Below the pieces are notes generated by a model. It saw only the letters and a list, made by a program, of their open reading frames with translations. It did no database searches and had not been told where the DNA came from. Position numbers and translations under genes: made by a program. Positions 34,041-41,934 of a stretch of DNA of 64,000 nucleotides are shown here, one piece after another. The stretch is from Chania multitudinisentens RB-25 (GTDB lineage: Bacteria; Pseudomonadota; Gammaproteobacteria; Enterobacterales; Enterobacteriaceae): NCBI RefSeq assembly GCF_000520015.2, contig NZ_CP007044.2, forward strand, positions 3,348,001 through 3,412,000, read 5' to 3'. The first letter of the stretch is position 1; each line of letters starts with the position of its first letter.

Positions 34041-34580
34041 TCATTTTTTATCGTTACGTTCAGTGTGACTTTCGGTCGGTGTTTCTTCTAATGCCGACAG
34101 CCATAACGACAGGCTGGTATCGAGACTTTCTACTGCCTCTGCGGGCAGTAGCGACAGAATGTCGTGTTCGTTATCGACGTGCGCTTCAACTGCACGGTCA
34201 ATCAGCGCTAACCCTTCCGGCGTGAGCTGCACCAGCATACTGCGTGCGTCCTGCTGATTGGCGATACGCTGTACCCACCCGGATGCTTCCAGCCGTTGCA
34301 GGCGATGTGTCATGGTGCCAGAACTGATCATCATGGTGGAAAACAGGCAGGTAGGTGTCAGGCAATAAGGAGTGCCAGAGCGCCGCAGCGTTGCCAGAAC
34401 GTCGAACTCCCAGAAAGTCATGCCGAAGGTTGAGAAGATTTTCTCTAATCTGCGCTGTATCAAGGTCATACAACGATTGAGACGCCCAATCGGCCCCATC
34501 ACGTGGGTTGCCAGATCGGGGCGTTCGCGTTGCCATTGCGCCAGAATGGCATCAACAGCATCGGCTGGTCGTTTTTTCAT
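34041..34580 (-). CDS. MarR-family transcriptional regulator
   Basis: 179-residue winged-helix repressor. The recognition region reads LFSTMMISSGTMTHRLQRLEASGWVQRI (about 83-110), followed by a wing with NQQDARSMLVQLTPEG, the MarR wing consensus. The start at 34580 has GGGAGAA before it; the frame is open to 34658 but would cover the operator region. It is divergent to an EamA exporter gene with two palindromic sites between them, so it probably represses both itself and the exporter and responds to a small phenolic or electrophilic ligand (inference). Confidence 0.9.
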   Translation of the reverse strand: MKKRPADAVDAILAQWQRERPDLATHVMGPIGRLNRCMTLIQRRLEKIFSTFGMTFWEFDVLATLRRSGTPYCLTPTCLFSTMMISSGTMTHRLQRLEASGWVQRIANQQDARSMLVQLTPEGLALIDRAVEAHVDNEHDILSLLPAEAVESLDTSLSLWLSALEETPTESHTERNDKK

Positions 34581-34595
34581 TTCTCCCTCACATTG

Positions 34596-34609
34596 TCTTG
34601 ACTTCAAGA
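34596..34609. promoter_or_regulatory. MarR-type operator, site 1
   Basis: Perfect palindrome TCTTGA-CT-TCAAGA, 15 bases upstream of the marR-type start. The same half-sites recur at 34635-34650. Confidence 0.65.
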
Positions 34610-34634
34610 TAAATTGCTTGCAGACTTTCATTTT

Positions 34635-34650
34635 ATCTTGAAATCGAGAT
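34635..34650. promoter_or_regulatory. MarR-type operator, site 2
   Basis: Near-perfect palindrome ATCTTGA-AA-TCGAGAT, just before the EamA gene start at 34660 and 39 bases from site 1 (start to start). One site faces each divergent gene. Confidence 0.65.
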
Positions 34651-34659
34651 ATCTGCATT

Positions 34660-35532
34660 ATGTTTGAATCTTCTCACAGCGGTTTTTGGCGCAATATCTT
34701 GCTCACTGCGCTGGCCCCGGCAATCTGGGGCTCAACCTATATTGTGACATCCGAGCTGCTGCCTGCTGGGCGCCCCTTTACGGCCGCCTTGATCAGGGTG
34801 TTACCCGCCGGATTGATGCTGGTGCTGTTTATGCGGCAGTTACCGGGTAAGCACGAATGGGGACGTTTGATCGTTTTGTCCGCCCTGAACATCGGCATAT
34901 TTCAGGCTCTGCTATTTGTGGCTGCATATCGCTTACCCGGTGGTTTGGCGGCGGTTATCGGTGCGATACAACCGTTGCTGGTCATGCTGCTGGCCTGGGC
35001 GGTAGACCGCCAGCCACCTATCGCATTGGCGCTGTGGGCCAGTGTCTGCGGGATTGCCGGTATGGCGCTCTTGTTGCTCTCGCCGAATACGCTCTGGGAA
35101 CCCGTTGGCATCGCTGCTGCGGCAGCAGGTGCAGCCAGTATGGCGGCAGGAACGTACCTGACGCGCCGTTGGAAACTGGCGATGCCGGTGTTGGCGCTAA
35201 CCGGTTGGCAACTGCTGCTCGGCGGTTTGATGCTGGTGCCGTTCGCCATTGAAATGGATGCTCCCCTGGCAGCATTGAGCCTGGTGCAAACGTTAGCCTA
35301 TCTCTACCTTTGCCTGGCGGGGGCGCTGTTGGCTTATGCCCTGTGGTTTCGTGGTCTGGTACGTTTGCCTGCCGTAGCCGTGTCTTCATTGGGGCTGTTA
35401 AGCCCTTTGACGGCGGTGATTCTTGGCTGGTTGCTGCTCGGCCAAGTCATGACAGGGGTTTCTCTGTTTGGCCTGTTGATGGTGCTTGCCAGCGTCTTGA
35501 TTGTGCAGTGGGCAACTCAACGGCCAGCTTGA
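34660..35532 (+). CDS. EamA/DMT-family transporter
   Basis: 290-residue inner-membrane protein with ten hydrophobic helices in two EamA repeats. Motifs: APAIWGSTYIVTSELLPAGRP at the start of the first and GWQLLLGGLMLVPFA in the second, then SSLGLLSPLTAVILGWLLLGQ near the end. It is probably a metabolite or drug exporter, similar in type to YedA/RhaT-like carriers. It begins just beyond a MarR operator and is followed after 50 bases by a nitroreductase gene, so exporter and reductase are likely induced together. Confidence 0.88.
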   Translation: MFESSHSGFWRNILLTALAPAIWGSTYIVTSELLPAGRPFTAALIRVLPAGLMLVLFMRQLPGKHEWGRLIVLSALNIGIFQALLFVAAYRLPGGLAAVIGAIQPLLVMLLAWAVDRQPPIALALWASVCGIAGMALLLLSPNTLWEPVGIAAAAAGAASMAAGTYLTRRWKLAMPVLALTGWQLLLGGLMLVPFAIEMDAPLAALSLVQTLAYLYLCLAGALLAYALWFRGLVRLPAVAVSSLGLLSPLTAVILGWLLLGQVMTGVSLFGLLMVLASVLIVQWATQRPA

Positions 35533-35582
35533 TGTCAACGCTTTTTAACAACGATATTTTTCAGCCACCATGGAGGCTTTTG

Positions 35583-36200
35583 ATGCACAACCCTATCCAG
35601 CAAGCGATCGAATCACGCAGTTCCACCACGCTTTTCGATCCGAACCGTGAGCTGCCGGATGAGATCGTCACTTCACTGGTAGAACAGGCGACCCGCGCGC
35701 CTTCTGCCTACAATTTTCAGAACTGGCGTTTTATTGCCGTCCGCTCGGCCGAGGCCAAAGCGCGTTTAAAAAATGTCGCCTATGGTCAACAGCAAGTGGT
35801 TGATGCTGCTGTGACATTTATCATTTGTGGGACGTTGGCAGCTCATGAGCAATTAGCGCATATGCTTAAGCCGGTGGTAGTGGCGGGTATAATGGATGAG
35901 CCGATGGCCGATGGTTGGGTAGCCCAGGCAAGTCGTGCTCATGCCGATAACCCGCAATTGCAGCGTGATGAAGCCATCCGTTCAGCCTCCCTGGCTGCCA
36001 TGACGCTGATGTTGGCAGCCAAGGGAATGGGGCTGGCTACCGGGCCGATGATTGGTTTTGATATGGAAAGATTGTCACAGGAATTTGCGCTAACAGATAA
36101 TGATATACCTGCGATCATCGTTACCGTTGGCTACCCGATGGCCGATAACTGGCCGCAAAAACCACGCAGACCGGTACAGGAAATCCTCGAATGGGTTTGA
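35583..36200 (+). CDS. Nitroreductase-family flavoprotein
   Basis: 205-residue FMN-dependent nitroreductase-like protein. It opens with IESRSSTTLFDPNRELPDE, the R-R/S FMN phosphate-contact region, followed by RAPSAYNFQNWRFIAVRS, the APS-x-N-x-Q-x-W signature near residues 41-50. SAMTLMLAAKGMGLATG-like residues near 138-152 complete the flavin pocket. It may reduce nitro compounds or quinones. The gene follows the EamA exporter by 50 bases. Start ATG 35583 has GAGG ten bases upstream. Confidence 0.88.
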   Translation: MHNPIQQAIESRSSTTLFDPNRELPDEIVTSLVEQATRAPSAYNFQNWRFIAVRSAEAKARLKNVAYGQQQVVDAAVTFIICGTLAAHEQLAHMLKPVVVAGIMDEPMADGWVAQASRAHADNPQLQRDEAIRSASLAAMTLMLAAKGMGLATGPMIGFDMERLSQEFALTDNDIPAIIVTVGYPMADNWPQKPRRPVQEILEWV

Positions 36201-36417
36201 CGGTATTTTTCAAGCATTCTTTTTCTCCAGCCGCTTAGACCGTTTTGCAGACATTCAAACTCTGCAATCGGTCAAGGTGCAGAGAATGTAAGATCACCGT
36301 ACTATTACGCGACTGTCGCTATTGTCAGAGTTAAATAGGTTGGCTTGCTATCAACTGCTGACTAAGGTGTTTTCGTAACTATATGGGCGAATAGCGCAAA
36401 TGTACGGAGGGAACGCA

Positions 36418-37383
36418 GTGAATGTGCTGGTTACCGGCGCTTCCGGTTTTATCGGCGGCGCCTTTTTACGGCGTTTTTCGTCCCTTGAGGGCGTTTCTTT
36501 GTGTGGCGTTGGGCGGCGTCCTGATGCCGATTTACCCGCGTCTGTGCGCTATTGCGCACTGGCGCTCGACAGGCTGGAGCAGTTGGATTTCATGCCTGAC
36601 GTGGTAGTACATGCCGCTGGCAGAGCTTCGCCCTGGGGTTCGACGCGGGATTACTATCGAGATAACGCCGAAACGACCCGGCAGGTGGTCAATTTTTGCA
36701 ATAACCGGGGCTTTCCCCGATTGATATTTATTTCAAGCGCGGCGGTCTACTATCGCTTTGAGCACCAGCTAAACCTGCGGGAGAGCGATCCTGTTGGCCC
36801 GGCGTTTACCAGCGAGTATGGCCGAAGTAAGCGCCAGGCTGAGCAACTGGTAGAGGCATATCGCGGTGAAAAAACGATTTTTCGCCCGTGTGCCGTGTTC
36901 GGCGATGGCGATCGGCTACTGTTTCCGCCGCTGCTGGCCGCTGCCAGAAAGGGGCAACTGGTCAGGCTGCTTGCCGAAGACATTAAGGCACAGGCCGACA
37001 TTATGCACGTTGACGCGTTGTGTGATTACATCATGCGTGCGGTGACTCATCCACGGCTAAGGCTGTGCTATAACATATCGGCCAACTGCTCCGTTGAGAC
37101 GGAAAGCCTGCTGCGTGAGGTTCTACAACAGCTTGGCCTTCCTCAACCAGTAAGAACAGTGCGGCTGCGTTCGGCCCTGCGTTTTGCTGGCGCGTTGGAG
37201 CTGCTCTGGCGCTGGCTACCGCTGGCGGGTGAGCCGCCGATTACCCGATTCGGCGTGGCGGTATTCGGTTATGCCGCCACTCTCAATGTTACTGCCATGC
37301 TGGACGATTTCGGCCCACCGTTGGTGGATTTTACCCCCAGCCTGCGGGCGTTTTTACAGGAATACCAGGAGAGAAACCCATGA
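36418..37383 (+). CDS. NAD-dependent epimerase/dehydratase
   Basis: Extended SDR of 321 residues. VLVTGASGFIGGAFLRRF (about 3-20) is the nucleotide motif, VVHAAGRASPWG is the fourth strand, SSAAVYY carries the catalytic Ser and YGRSKRQAE (about 136-144) the YxxxK. It probably alters a sugar nucleotide or lipid-linked sugar. The start at GTG 36418 has GGAGGG before it; ATG 36400 is in frame but has no ribosome site. It overlaps the GT2 gene by four bases, and all four genes to 40276 look translationally coupled. Confidence 0.83.
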   Translation: MNVLVTGASGFIGGAFLRRFSSLEGVSLCGVGRRPDADLPASVRYCALALDRLEQLDFMPDVVVHAAGRASPWGSTRDYYRDNAETTRQVVNFCNNRGFPRLIFISSAAVYYRFEHQLNLRESDPVGPAFTSEYGRSKRQAEQLVEAYRGEKTIFRPCAVFGDGDRLLFPPLLAAARKGQLVRLLAEDIKAQADIMHVDALCDYIMRAVTHPRLRLCYNISANCSVETESLLREVLQQLGLPQPVRTVRLRSALRFAGALELLWRWLPLAGEPPITRFGVAVFGYAATLNVTAMLDDFGPPLVDFTPSLRAFLQEYQERNP

Positions 37384-38507
37384 TAACGATTGCCTTTATC
37401 GGGTTGGCGATCCTGTTATTCAAGCAGTTTTTTGCGCTAAGCGCCCTGCGAGCGCCTTGCGTTGTAAACCAGAGCAATCTTGGCGACGTTACGGTGATTC
37501 AGCCGATCCTCAGTGGCGATCCTGCGCTGGAATCGGTTTTGGCATCCAATCTTGAGAACCTGTGCGAAACGAAGTTTCTTTGGCTGATTGACGACGACGA
37601 TATACAGGCGGCGCGGGTTACCCAGAGGCTACAGCAGCGCTACCCGCAAAGTGACATTCGTGTTTGTTCTTATCCTCAGGCGCCAGAAGGGGTTAACCCG
37701 AAGCTGTTTAAGCTGGAGCAGGGGAGAATGTTGATCGATACCCAGACGGTTTTAGTGTTGGATGATGATGCCTCTCTTAGCACAGCGTCGCTTCAAACGA
37801 TGCTTGGTAAGCTTGGCGATAACGTGCTGGTAACCGCTTTACCCTGGTATCGTGCGGCGGAAAATACGCCGTCGCGTCTGCTGGCGCAGTTTGTTAACGA
37901 CAACTCGGCGCTGACCTATTTGCCATTGCTACCTTTCGCTAAGCCTCTGACGTTAAATGGTATGTGCTATGCCCTGCGTATGAGTTTGCTTGAGCGCATT
38001 GGTGGCTTGGCACCGATTATGTACCATCTGACGGACGATCTCGCACTGGCGACGCTGTTGACGCAAAAGGGCGTTGAAATCGTACAGTCGGTAGCGCCCG
38101 TAAGCGTGCAGACCAGCGTGCCGGACGCCGAGCGGTATTTTCGCCAGATGCACCGCTGGTTTCTGTTCGCCACGCTGTTAATGCGAGAAAAGAGCGTCAG
38201 GGCCAATATGGCTATTTTTATCCTGCAAGGGCTACATCCGTTGCTGTTGTGGGGCATGTTTATACTGGCATGCGGTGGCGGTGCTGCTGATGTGGGAATA
38301 CTGGCGACGGTTTTATTTATCCGTCATTTTATATTGCGTAGAGTTCAACGTGCGGTGTCGGCAGAAATCCCCTCGCGCCCGGTTTTTTCCGTGCTGTCAG
38401 AATTGCTGCAACCGCTGCATTTATTGAACGCCTTGCTTAATCGCACCATACATTGGCGCTCGCGCCGCTATCGCATTTTCAGCAACAATCGTTTCACTTC
38501 TCTATGA
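37380..38507 (+). CDS. Membrane glycosyltransferase, GT2/GT21 (ceramide-glucosyltransferase-like)
   Basis: 375-residue processive-fold glycosyltransferase with an N-terminal anchor (residues 3-20) and C-terminal hydrophobic segments (about 279-320). VLDDDAS (about 123-129) is the metal-binding DxD region, HLTDDLALATLL (about 218-229) supplies the base-type aspartate, and RQMHRW (about 257-262) is the (Q/R)xxRW acceptor motif. This pattern is that of ceramide glucosyltransferases and HpnI, which glycosylate lipids at the membrane. The acceptor here is unknown. Overlaps on both sides are four bases. Confidence 0.82.
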   Translation: MITIAFIGLAILLFKQFFALSALRAPCVVNQSNLGDVTVIQPILSGDPALESVLASNLENLCETKFLWLIDDDDIQAARVTQRLQQRYPQSDIRVCSYPQAPEGVNPKLFKLEQGRMLIDTQTVLVLDDDASLSTASLQTMLGKLGDNVLVTALPWYRAAENTPSRLLAQFVNDNSALTYLPLLPFAKPLTLNGMCYALRMSLLERIGGLAPIMYHLTDDLALATLLTQKGVEIVQSVAPVSVQTSVPDAERYFRQMHRWFLFATLLMREKSVRANMAIFILQGLHPLLLWGMFILACGGGAADVGILATVLFIRHFILRRVQRAVSAEIPSRPVFSVLSELLQPLHLLNALLNRTIHWRSRRYRIFSNNRFTSL

Positions 38508-39067
38508 CGAAGTTTTGCTTACAAACGGCCTTTATCACCGGCAGAAGCCGGCCTGGCAATGTGGCACTTAGCCCGATGCAGCGGATTTTTATCGAAAGCC
38601 TGTCAACGATAGGTCCGGTAACGGTAAACTTTCCCTGGACGCCTCAGCCGGAACCCTTTATGACGACCGGGCTGCTGCGTGCCAGCGTGAACAACACGTT
38701 GGAATATCTTAATTCCCGCCGGCCCGCGTTTGTACAACGCTATCGGGAAGCGGCGATTGAGCTGCTTGAAGCGGCGGAGCATACGTTACTGCTTTCTGGT
38801 AGCTGTGGGTTGGAACTGTTTAATAATCTGCAACTGCCGATGTCGTTAATGCCCCGCGTCAGCATTTTTGCCTACGGGCCGGTGGCCCGCCGCCGCCCGG
38901 ACTGTCGCCATCTATTGGTGCAGGGGCAGCAGGATCTGATTTCACGCTTTTGGTTTAGCCAAGCAGATGAGAGCATAGCATGCGGTCATATGGACTATCT
39001 TCAGTGCTCCGAGCTGGTCACGCTGTGTAAGGGTTTTATCAATAAAATTCATGAACGGAATGGGTAG
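38504..39067 (+). CDS. Alpha/beta-hydrolase-like protein, function unknown
   Basis: 187-residue protein. I see LLLSGSCGLELFNN (about 98-111) like a nucleophile elbow (GSCG), VQGQQDLISRF (about 142-152) where the acid usually sits, and CGHMDYL (about 163-169) as a possible histidine. This triad order fits a minimal alpha/beta hydrolase, but the N-terminal oxyanion motif is not obvious, so the fold is a guess. It may deacylate, acylate or otherwise process the product of the two glycosyltransferases on either side. The start at 38504 overlaps the GT2 stop; the next gene begins directly after its stop. Confidence 0.55.
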   Translation: MTKFCLQTAFITGRSRPGNVALSPMQRIFIESLSTIGPVTVNFPWTPQPEPFMTTGLLRASVNNTLEYLNSRRPAFVQRYREAAIELLEAAEHTLLLSGSCGLELFNNLQLPMSLMPRVSIFAYGPVARRRPDCRHLLVQGQQDLISRFWFSQADESIACGHMDYLQCSELVTLCKGFINKIHERNG

Positions 39068-40276
39068 ATGCAGCGTTTACTAGACATTATTCCGCCGGGT
39101 GTGACCCGTATTGACCTGCTGGCTCCGCCATTTTCCGGCCACTTGCATCCCGTGTTGGCGATGGGCAGGGCGCTTTCAACGCGCTATCAGGTGCGGATTA
39201 TCAGTACCCACGGTGCGGAAGCCCGTATCCAGGCCAGCGGGCTGGTTGGGCTAACGCTGGAAGGGGACTACGATACGCTGCTGCTGCCAGTTGTGAACCC
39301 TAAGTACGCGGTAAAGTCCCATCCGGTGCGGCTTTATCGGCAGTTTCGCGCCGTTGTCGGGTTGCTCAAAGATTTTGCAGACGAACTGGAACAGGTTTGG
39401 CTCAAAGAGGGCGTGCCGGATTTGGCGATCGCTGACTTTACGCTCCCGGTGGTGGGGGAAATTTGCCGCAGGTTTAACGTTCCCTGGTGGAGTAGCTTGC
39501 CGTCGCCCTGTGTGCTCGAGGGGCGGGACGGTGCGCCAGCTTACTGTGGCGGGCTAATGCCAGCTGAAAGCCGCAACGACCGGTTTTGGCACCTCATTCA
39601 CAGAAAAAAAGTGCGTTTGTTTAAACGTGCGATGTTCTGGCTATTTCGCGATGTTATTCGTCAAACGGGGATCACCCGGCTTTATCGGCAAGATGGCAGT
39701 GAAAGTGCTTATTCTCCCACCCGCATTCTTGCCCTTAGCGAAAAAGAGTTTGAGTTTCCCCGTACCTGGCCTGACTCGGTGGTATTTATCGGCCCCGCGC
39801 TGTATACGCCGCCGACGAAGGGAGAGACACCGCCTTTTATTGCGGGGAAACGTCACGTGCTGGTTACGCTGGGAACACACCTTGATTGGCATAAAGACGC
39901 GGTAGCCAAAGCGGTTGTTGCGCTGGCGCGCACACTGCCGGAGTGGGAGTTTCATTTTACCGATGGCGATCCGGCTGGGGGTGAACATCGGCGGCAAGGC
40001 AACTTTAGCCGTGTCTCCTGGGTTGACTATGACCGCTGGCTGCTCCGCTATGACGTGGTTATCCATCACGGCGGCGCGGGGATTATGTGGCACTGCCTGA
40101 AAAAGGGCGTTCCTGCGCTGGTTTATCCGATCGATTACGACCAGTTCGATCACGCAGCCCGTCTTGAATACAGTGGCCGCGGTATTTGGCTTAAAGGGGG
40201 ACTGAAATCGTTAGAAAATGCCAGACCGTTACTGCTGCGATTGTCTGAAACATCTCAGAGTGAAAAAAAAGCCTGA
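39068..40276 (+). CDS. UGT-like glycosyltransferase (GT1/GT28 fold)
   Basis: 402-residue GT-B enzyme. APPFSGHLHPVLAMGRALS (about 15-33) is the N-terminal acceptor-domain motif, VTLGTH (about 260-265) opens the donor domain, and VIHHGGAGIMWHCLKKGVPALVYP with DQFDHA (about 325-360) is the donor-binding signature. The type resembles RhlB and related glycolipid glycosyltransferases (inference). The last codons and the stop (40271-40276) lie inside the hairpin of the tRNA-Ser repeat unit, so the C-terminal KKA is supplied by repeat DNA. It begins immediately after the previous stop. Confidence 0.85.
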   Translation: MQRLLDIIPPGVTRIDLLAPPFSGHLHPVLAMGRALSTRYQVRIISTHGAEARIQASGLVGLTLEGDYDTLLLPVVNPKYAVKSHPVRLYRQFRAVVGLLKDFADELEQVWLKEGVPDLAIADFTLPVVGEICRRFNVPWWSSLPSPCVLEGRDGAPAYCGGLMPAESRNDRFWHLIHRKKVRLFKRAMFWLFRDVIRQTGITRLYRQDGSESAYSPTRILALSEKEFEFPRTWPDSVVFIGPALYTPPTKGETPPFIAGKRHVLVTLGTHLDWHKDAVAKAVVALARTLPEWEFHFTDGDPAGGEHRRQGNFSRVSWVDYDRWLLRYDVVIHHGGAGIMWHCLKKGVPALVYPIDYDQFDHAARLEYSGRGIWLKGGLKSLENARPLLLRLSETSQSEKKA

Positions 40277-40472
40277 ACGTGAATTCAGGCTCTCTCTTTA
40301 AATTTGGCGGTGAGGGAGGGCTTGATTCGCTGCGCTCACCCTGCGGGCGGCCTGTGGCCGTCCAAAATGGCGGTGCCATTTTGTCGAACCCTGTCGAGGG
40401 TTCTCGCCCTCCCGGTTTGGGGGATCTGAAAGTAAAAAAGCCTGAACGCGAATTCAGGCTCTCTCTTTAAAT
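40271..40472. repeat. Single 168 bp tRNA-Ser-associated repeat unit plus terminators
   Basis: Same unit as in the array at 9403-9884: hairpin at 40271-40290, a copy of the tRNA 3' end (CCA complement at 40305-40307), the stem-loop-rich body, and a second hairpin at 40440-40459 that ends the tRNA transcript. The tRNA CCA end lies at 40473, giving a unit length of 168. Only one copy is present here against two full and one partial copy at the other locus. The left hairpin also lies at the end of the converging glycosyltransferase gene and can serve as terminator for both strands. Confidence 0.88.
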
Positions 40473-40562
40473 TGGCGGTGAGGGGGGGGTTCGAACCCTC
40501 GATACACTTGCGCGTATACACACTTTCCAGGCGTGCTCCTTCAGCCACTCAGACACCTCACC
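40473..40562 (-). tRNA. serX: tRNA-Ser (anticodon GGA)
   Basis: Minus-strand class II tRNA, 90 bases, with 5' GGTGAGG paired perfectly to CCTCACC, anticodon GGA in CTGGAAA, T-loop GTTCGAAC and encoded CCA. It is nearly identical to the copy at 9885-9974; the acceptor/T-stem junction and one variable-arm base differ. Lying next to ghrA, as E. coli serX does, supports the symbol. It reads away from ghrA. Confidence 0.97.
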
Positions 40563-40812
40563 GTATTGCCAGCAACAAGGCTGACGGGCGTTAATGTAGG
40601 AGAATCCGATCCCAGCGTCAATACTCTTCGCATATAACTGAAGGCGTTTAGCCAAACTTGCAGCAATCAGCTGATTTGACGAACGATCATGCATGATTAA
40701 TCCCACAAAGAGGCTAAAAAAAGATACCGTAATAGTAGGCAATCGTAGCGTTACATTTGCTTGAAAATCGCACAAATCTAAAAATAAACCGTAATCACTA
40801 GGGATAAAGGCA

Positions 40813-41754
40813 ATGGACATCATTTTTTATCATCCATTTTTTGACGCTCAGGATTGGCTAGCGGGAATGGAAAAACGTTTACCGCAGGCGAAGGTACGGG
40901 AATGGCGGCGCGGAGACAAACGGCCGGCGGATTACGCGCTGGTATGGCGGCCACCGCATGAAATGCTGGCCAACCGTTGCGATCTGAAAGGAGTATTCGC
41001 TTTGGGTGCCGGAGTTGATGCGATCCTTGAACAGGAGCGTCAACACCCAGGCACATTACCTGCGGGGGTGCCACTGATGCGTCTGGAGGACAGCGGCATG
41101 GCGCAGCAGATGCAGGAATATGCTCTGGCCTGCGTATTGCGTTATTTTCGTCGTTTTGATGAATATCAAGTGCAACAACAGCAGCAACGTTGGTTGCCAC
41201 TGGTACCGCATCAACAGAATGATTTCACTATCGGCATTCTCGGGGCAGGCGTGTTGGGTAAAAGTGTGGCGCAGAAACTGGTGGAGTTTGGTTTTAATGT
41301 GCGTTGCTGGAGCCGCAGCGCCAAGCAGATAAGCGGCGTACAGAGTTTTGTGGGGCAAGCACAGCAGGAAGCCTTTCTTACGGGAACGCGTCTGTTGATC
41401 AATCTGTTACCCAATACGCCAGAAACGCTAGGGCTCCTTAACCAGCGGTTGTTTGCCCATTTGGCACCAGGAGCTTATCTGCTAAACCTTGCCCGTGGAG
41501 CACATTTGGTGGAGAACGATTTGTTGCAGGCGCTTGAACAAGGGCAAATGGCAGCGGCAACGCTGGATGTGTTTGCCAATGAACCTTTGCCGCCGACCCA
41601 TCCGTTATGGCGTCATCCGCGTGTCACCATTACCCCGCATATTGCTGCTATCACGTTGCCCGAACAGGCGATGGATCAGATTGCTGCCAATATCGTGGCG
41701 CTCGAAACGGGTCAATCCCCTACAGGTGTTGTTGATATTCAGCGTGGTTATTGA
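40813..41754 (+). CDS. ghrA: Glyoxylate/hydroxypyruvate reductase A
   Basis: 313-residue D-2-hydroxyacid dehydrogenase (E. coli GhrA 312), reducing glyoxylate to glycolate and hydroxypyruvate to D-glycerate with NADPH. GILGAGVLGKSVAQKL (about 138-153) is the Rossmann motif, NLARGAHLVE (about 225-234) carries the active-site Arg, and a Glu in ANEPLPPTHP and His in ITPHIAAIT (about 277) complete the triad. Neighbour order serX-ghrA-ycdX-ycdY is that of E. coli. Confidence 0.97.
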   Translation: MDIIFYHPFFDAQDWLAGMEKRLPQAKVREWRRGDKRPADYALVWRPPHEMLANRCDLKGVFALGAGVDAILEQERQHPGTLPAGVPLMRLEDSGMAQQMQEYALACVLRYFRRFDEYQVQQQQQRWLPLVPHQQNDFTIGILGAGVLGKSVAQKLVEFGFNVRCWSRSAKQISGVQSFVGQAQQEAFLTGTRLLINLLPNTPETLGLLNQRLFAHLAPGAYLLNLARGAHLVENDLLQALEQGQMAAATLDVFANEPLPPTHPLWRHPRVTITPHIAAITLPEQAMDQIAANIVALETGQSPTGVVDIQRGY

Positions 41755-41934
41755 TGATTCCCGACTCATAACAACGCTGCTGATGGCAGTGTTAAATGCT
41801 ATGATGAAAAGTGAACAGCTTGCGCTCTTATACTCGCCATCTTTTAGGTTGCGGGGCGGTTGGCTGCCTTTATTCACCCGGTCTGCCTGTTTTAGTGTTT
41901 TGGAACTCAGACAGACCTATAAAAAGGAGAAATA

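Noticed and set aside
40271..40812. Prophage or integrative-element attachment at serX.
   Set aside because: The duplicated tRNA 3' ends could suggest att sites, but no integrase lies next to either tRNA and the repeat units explain the duplication.
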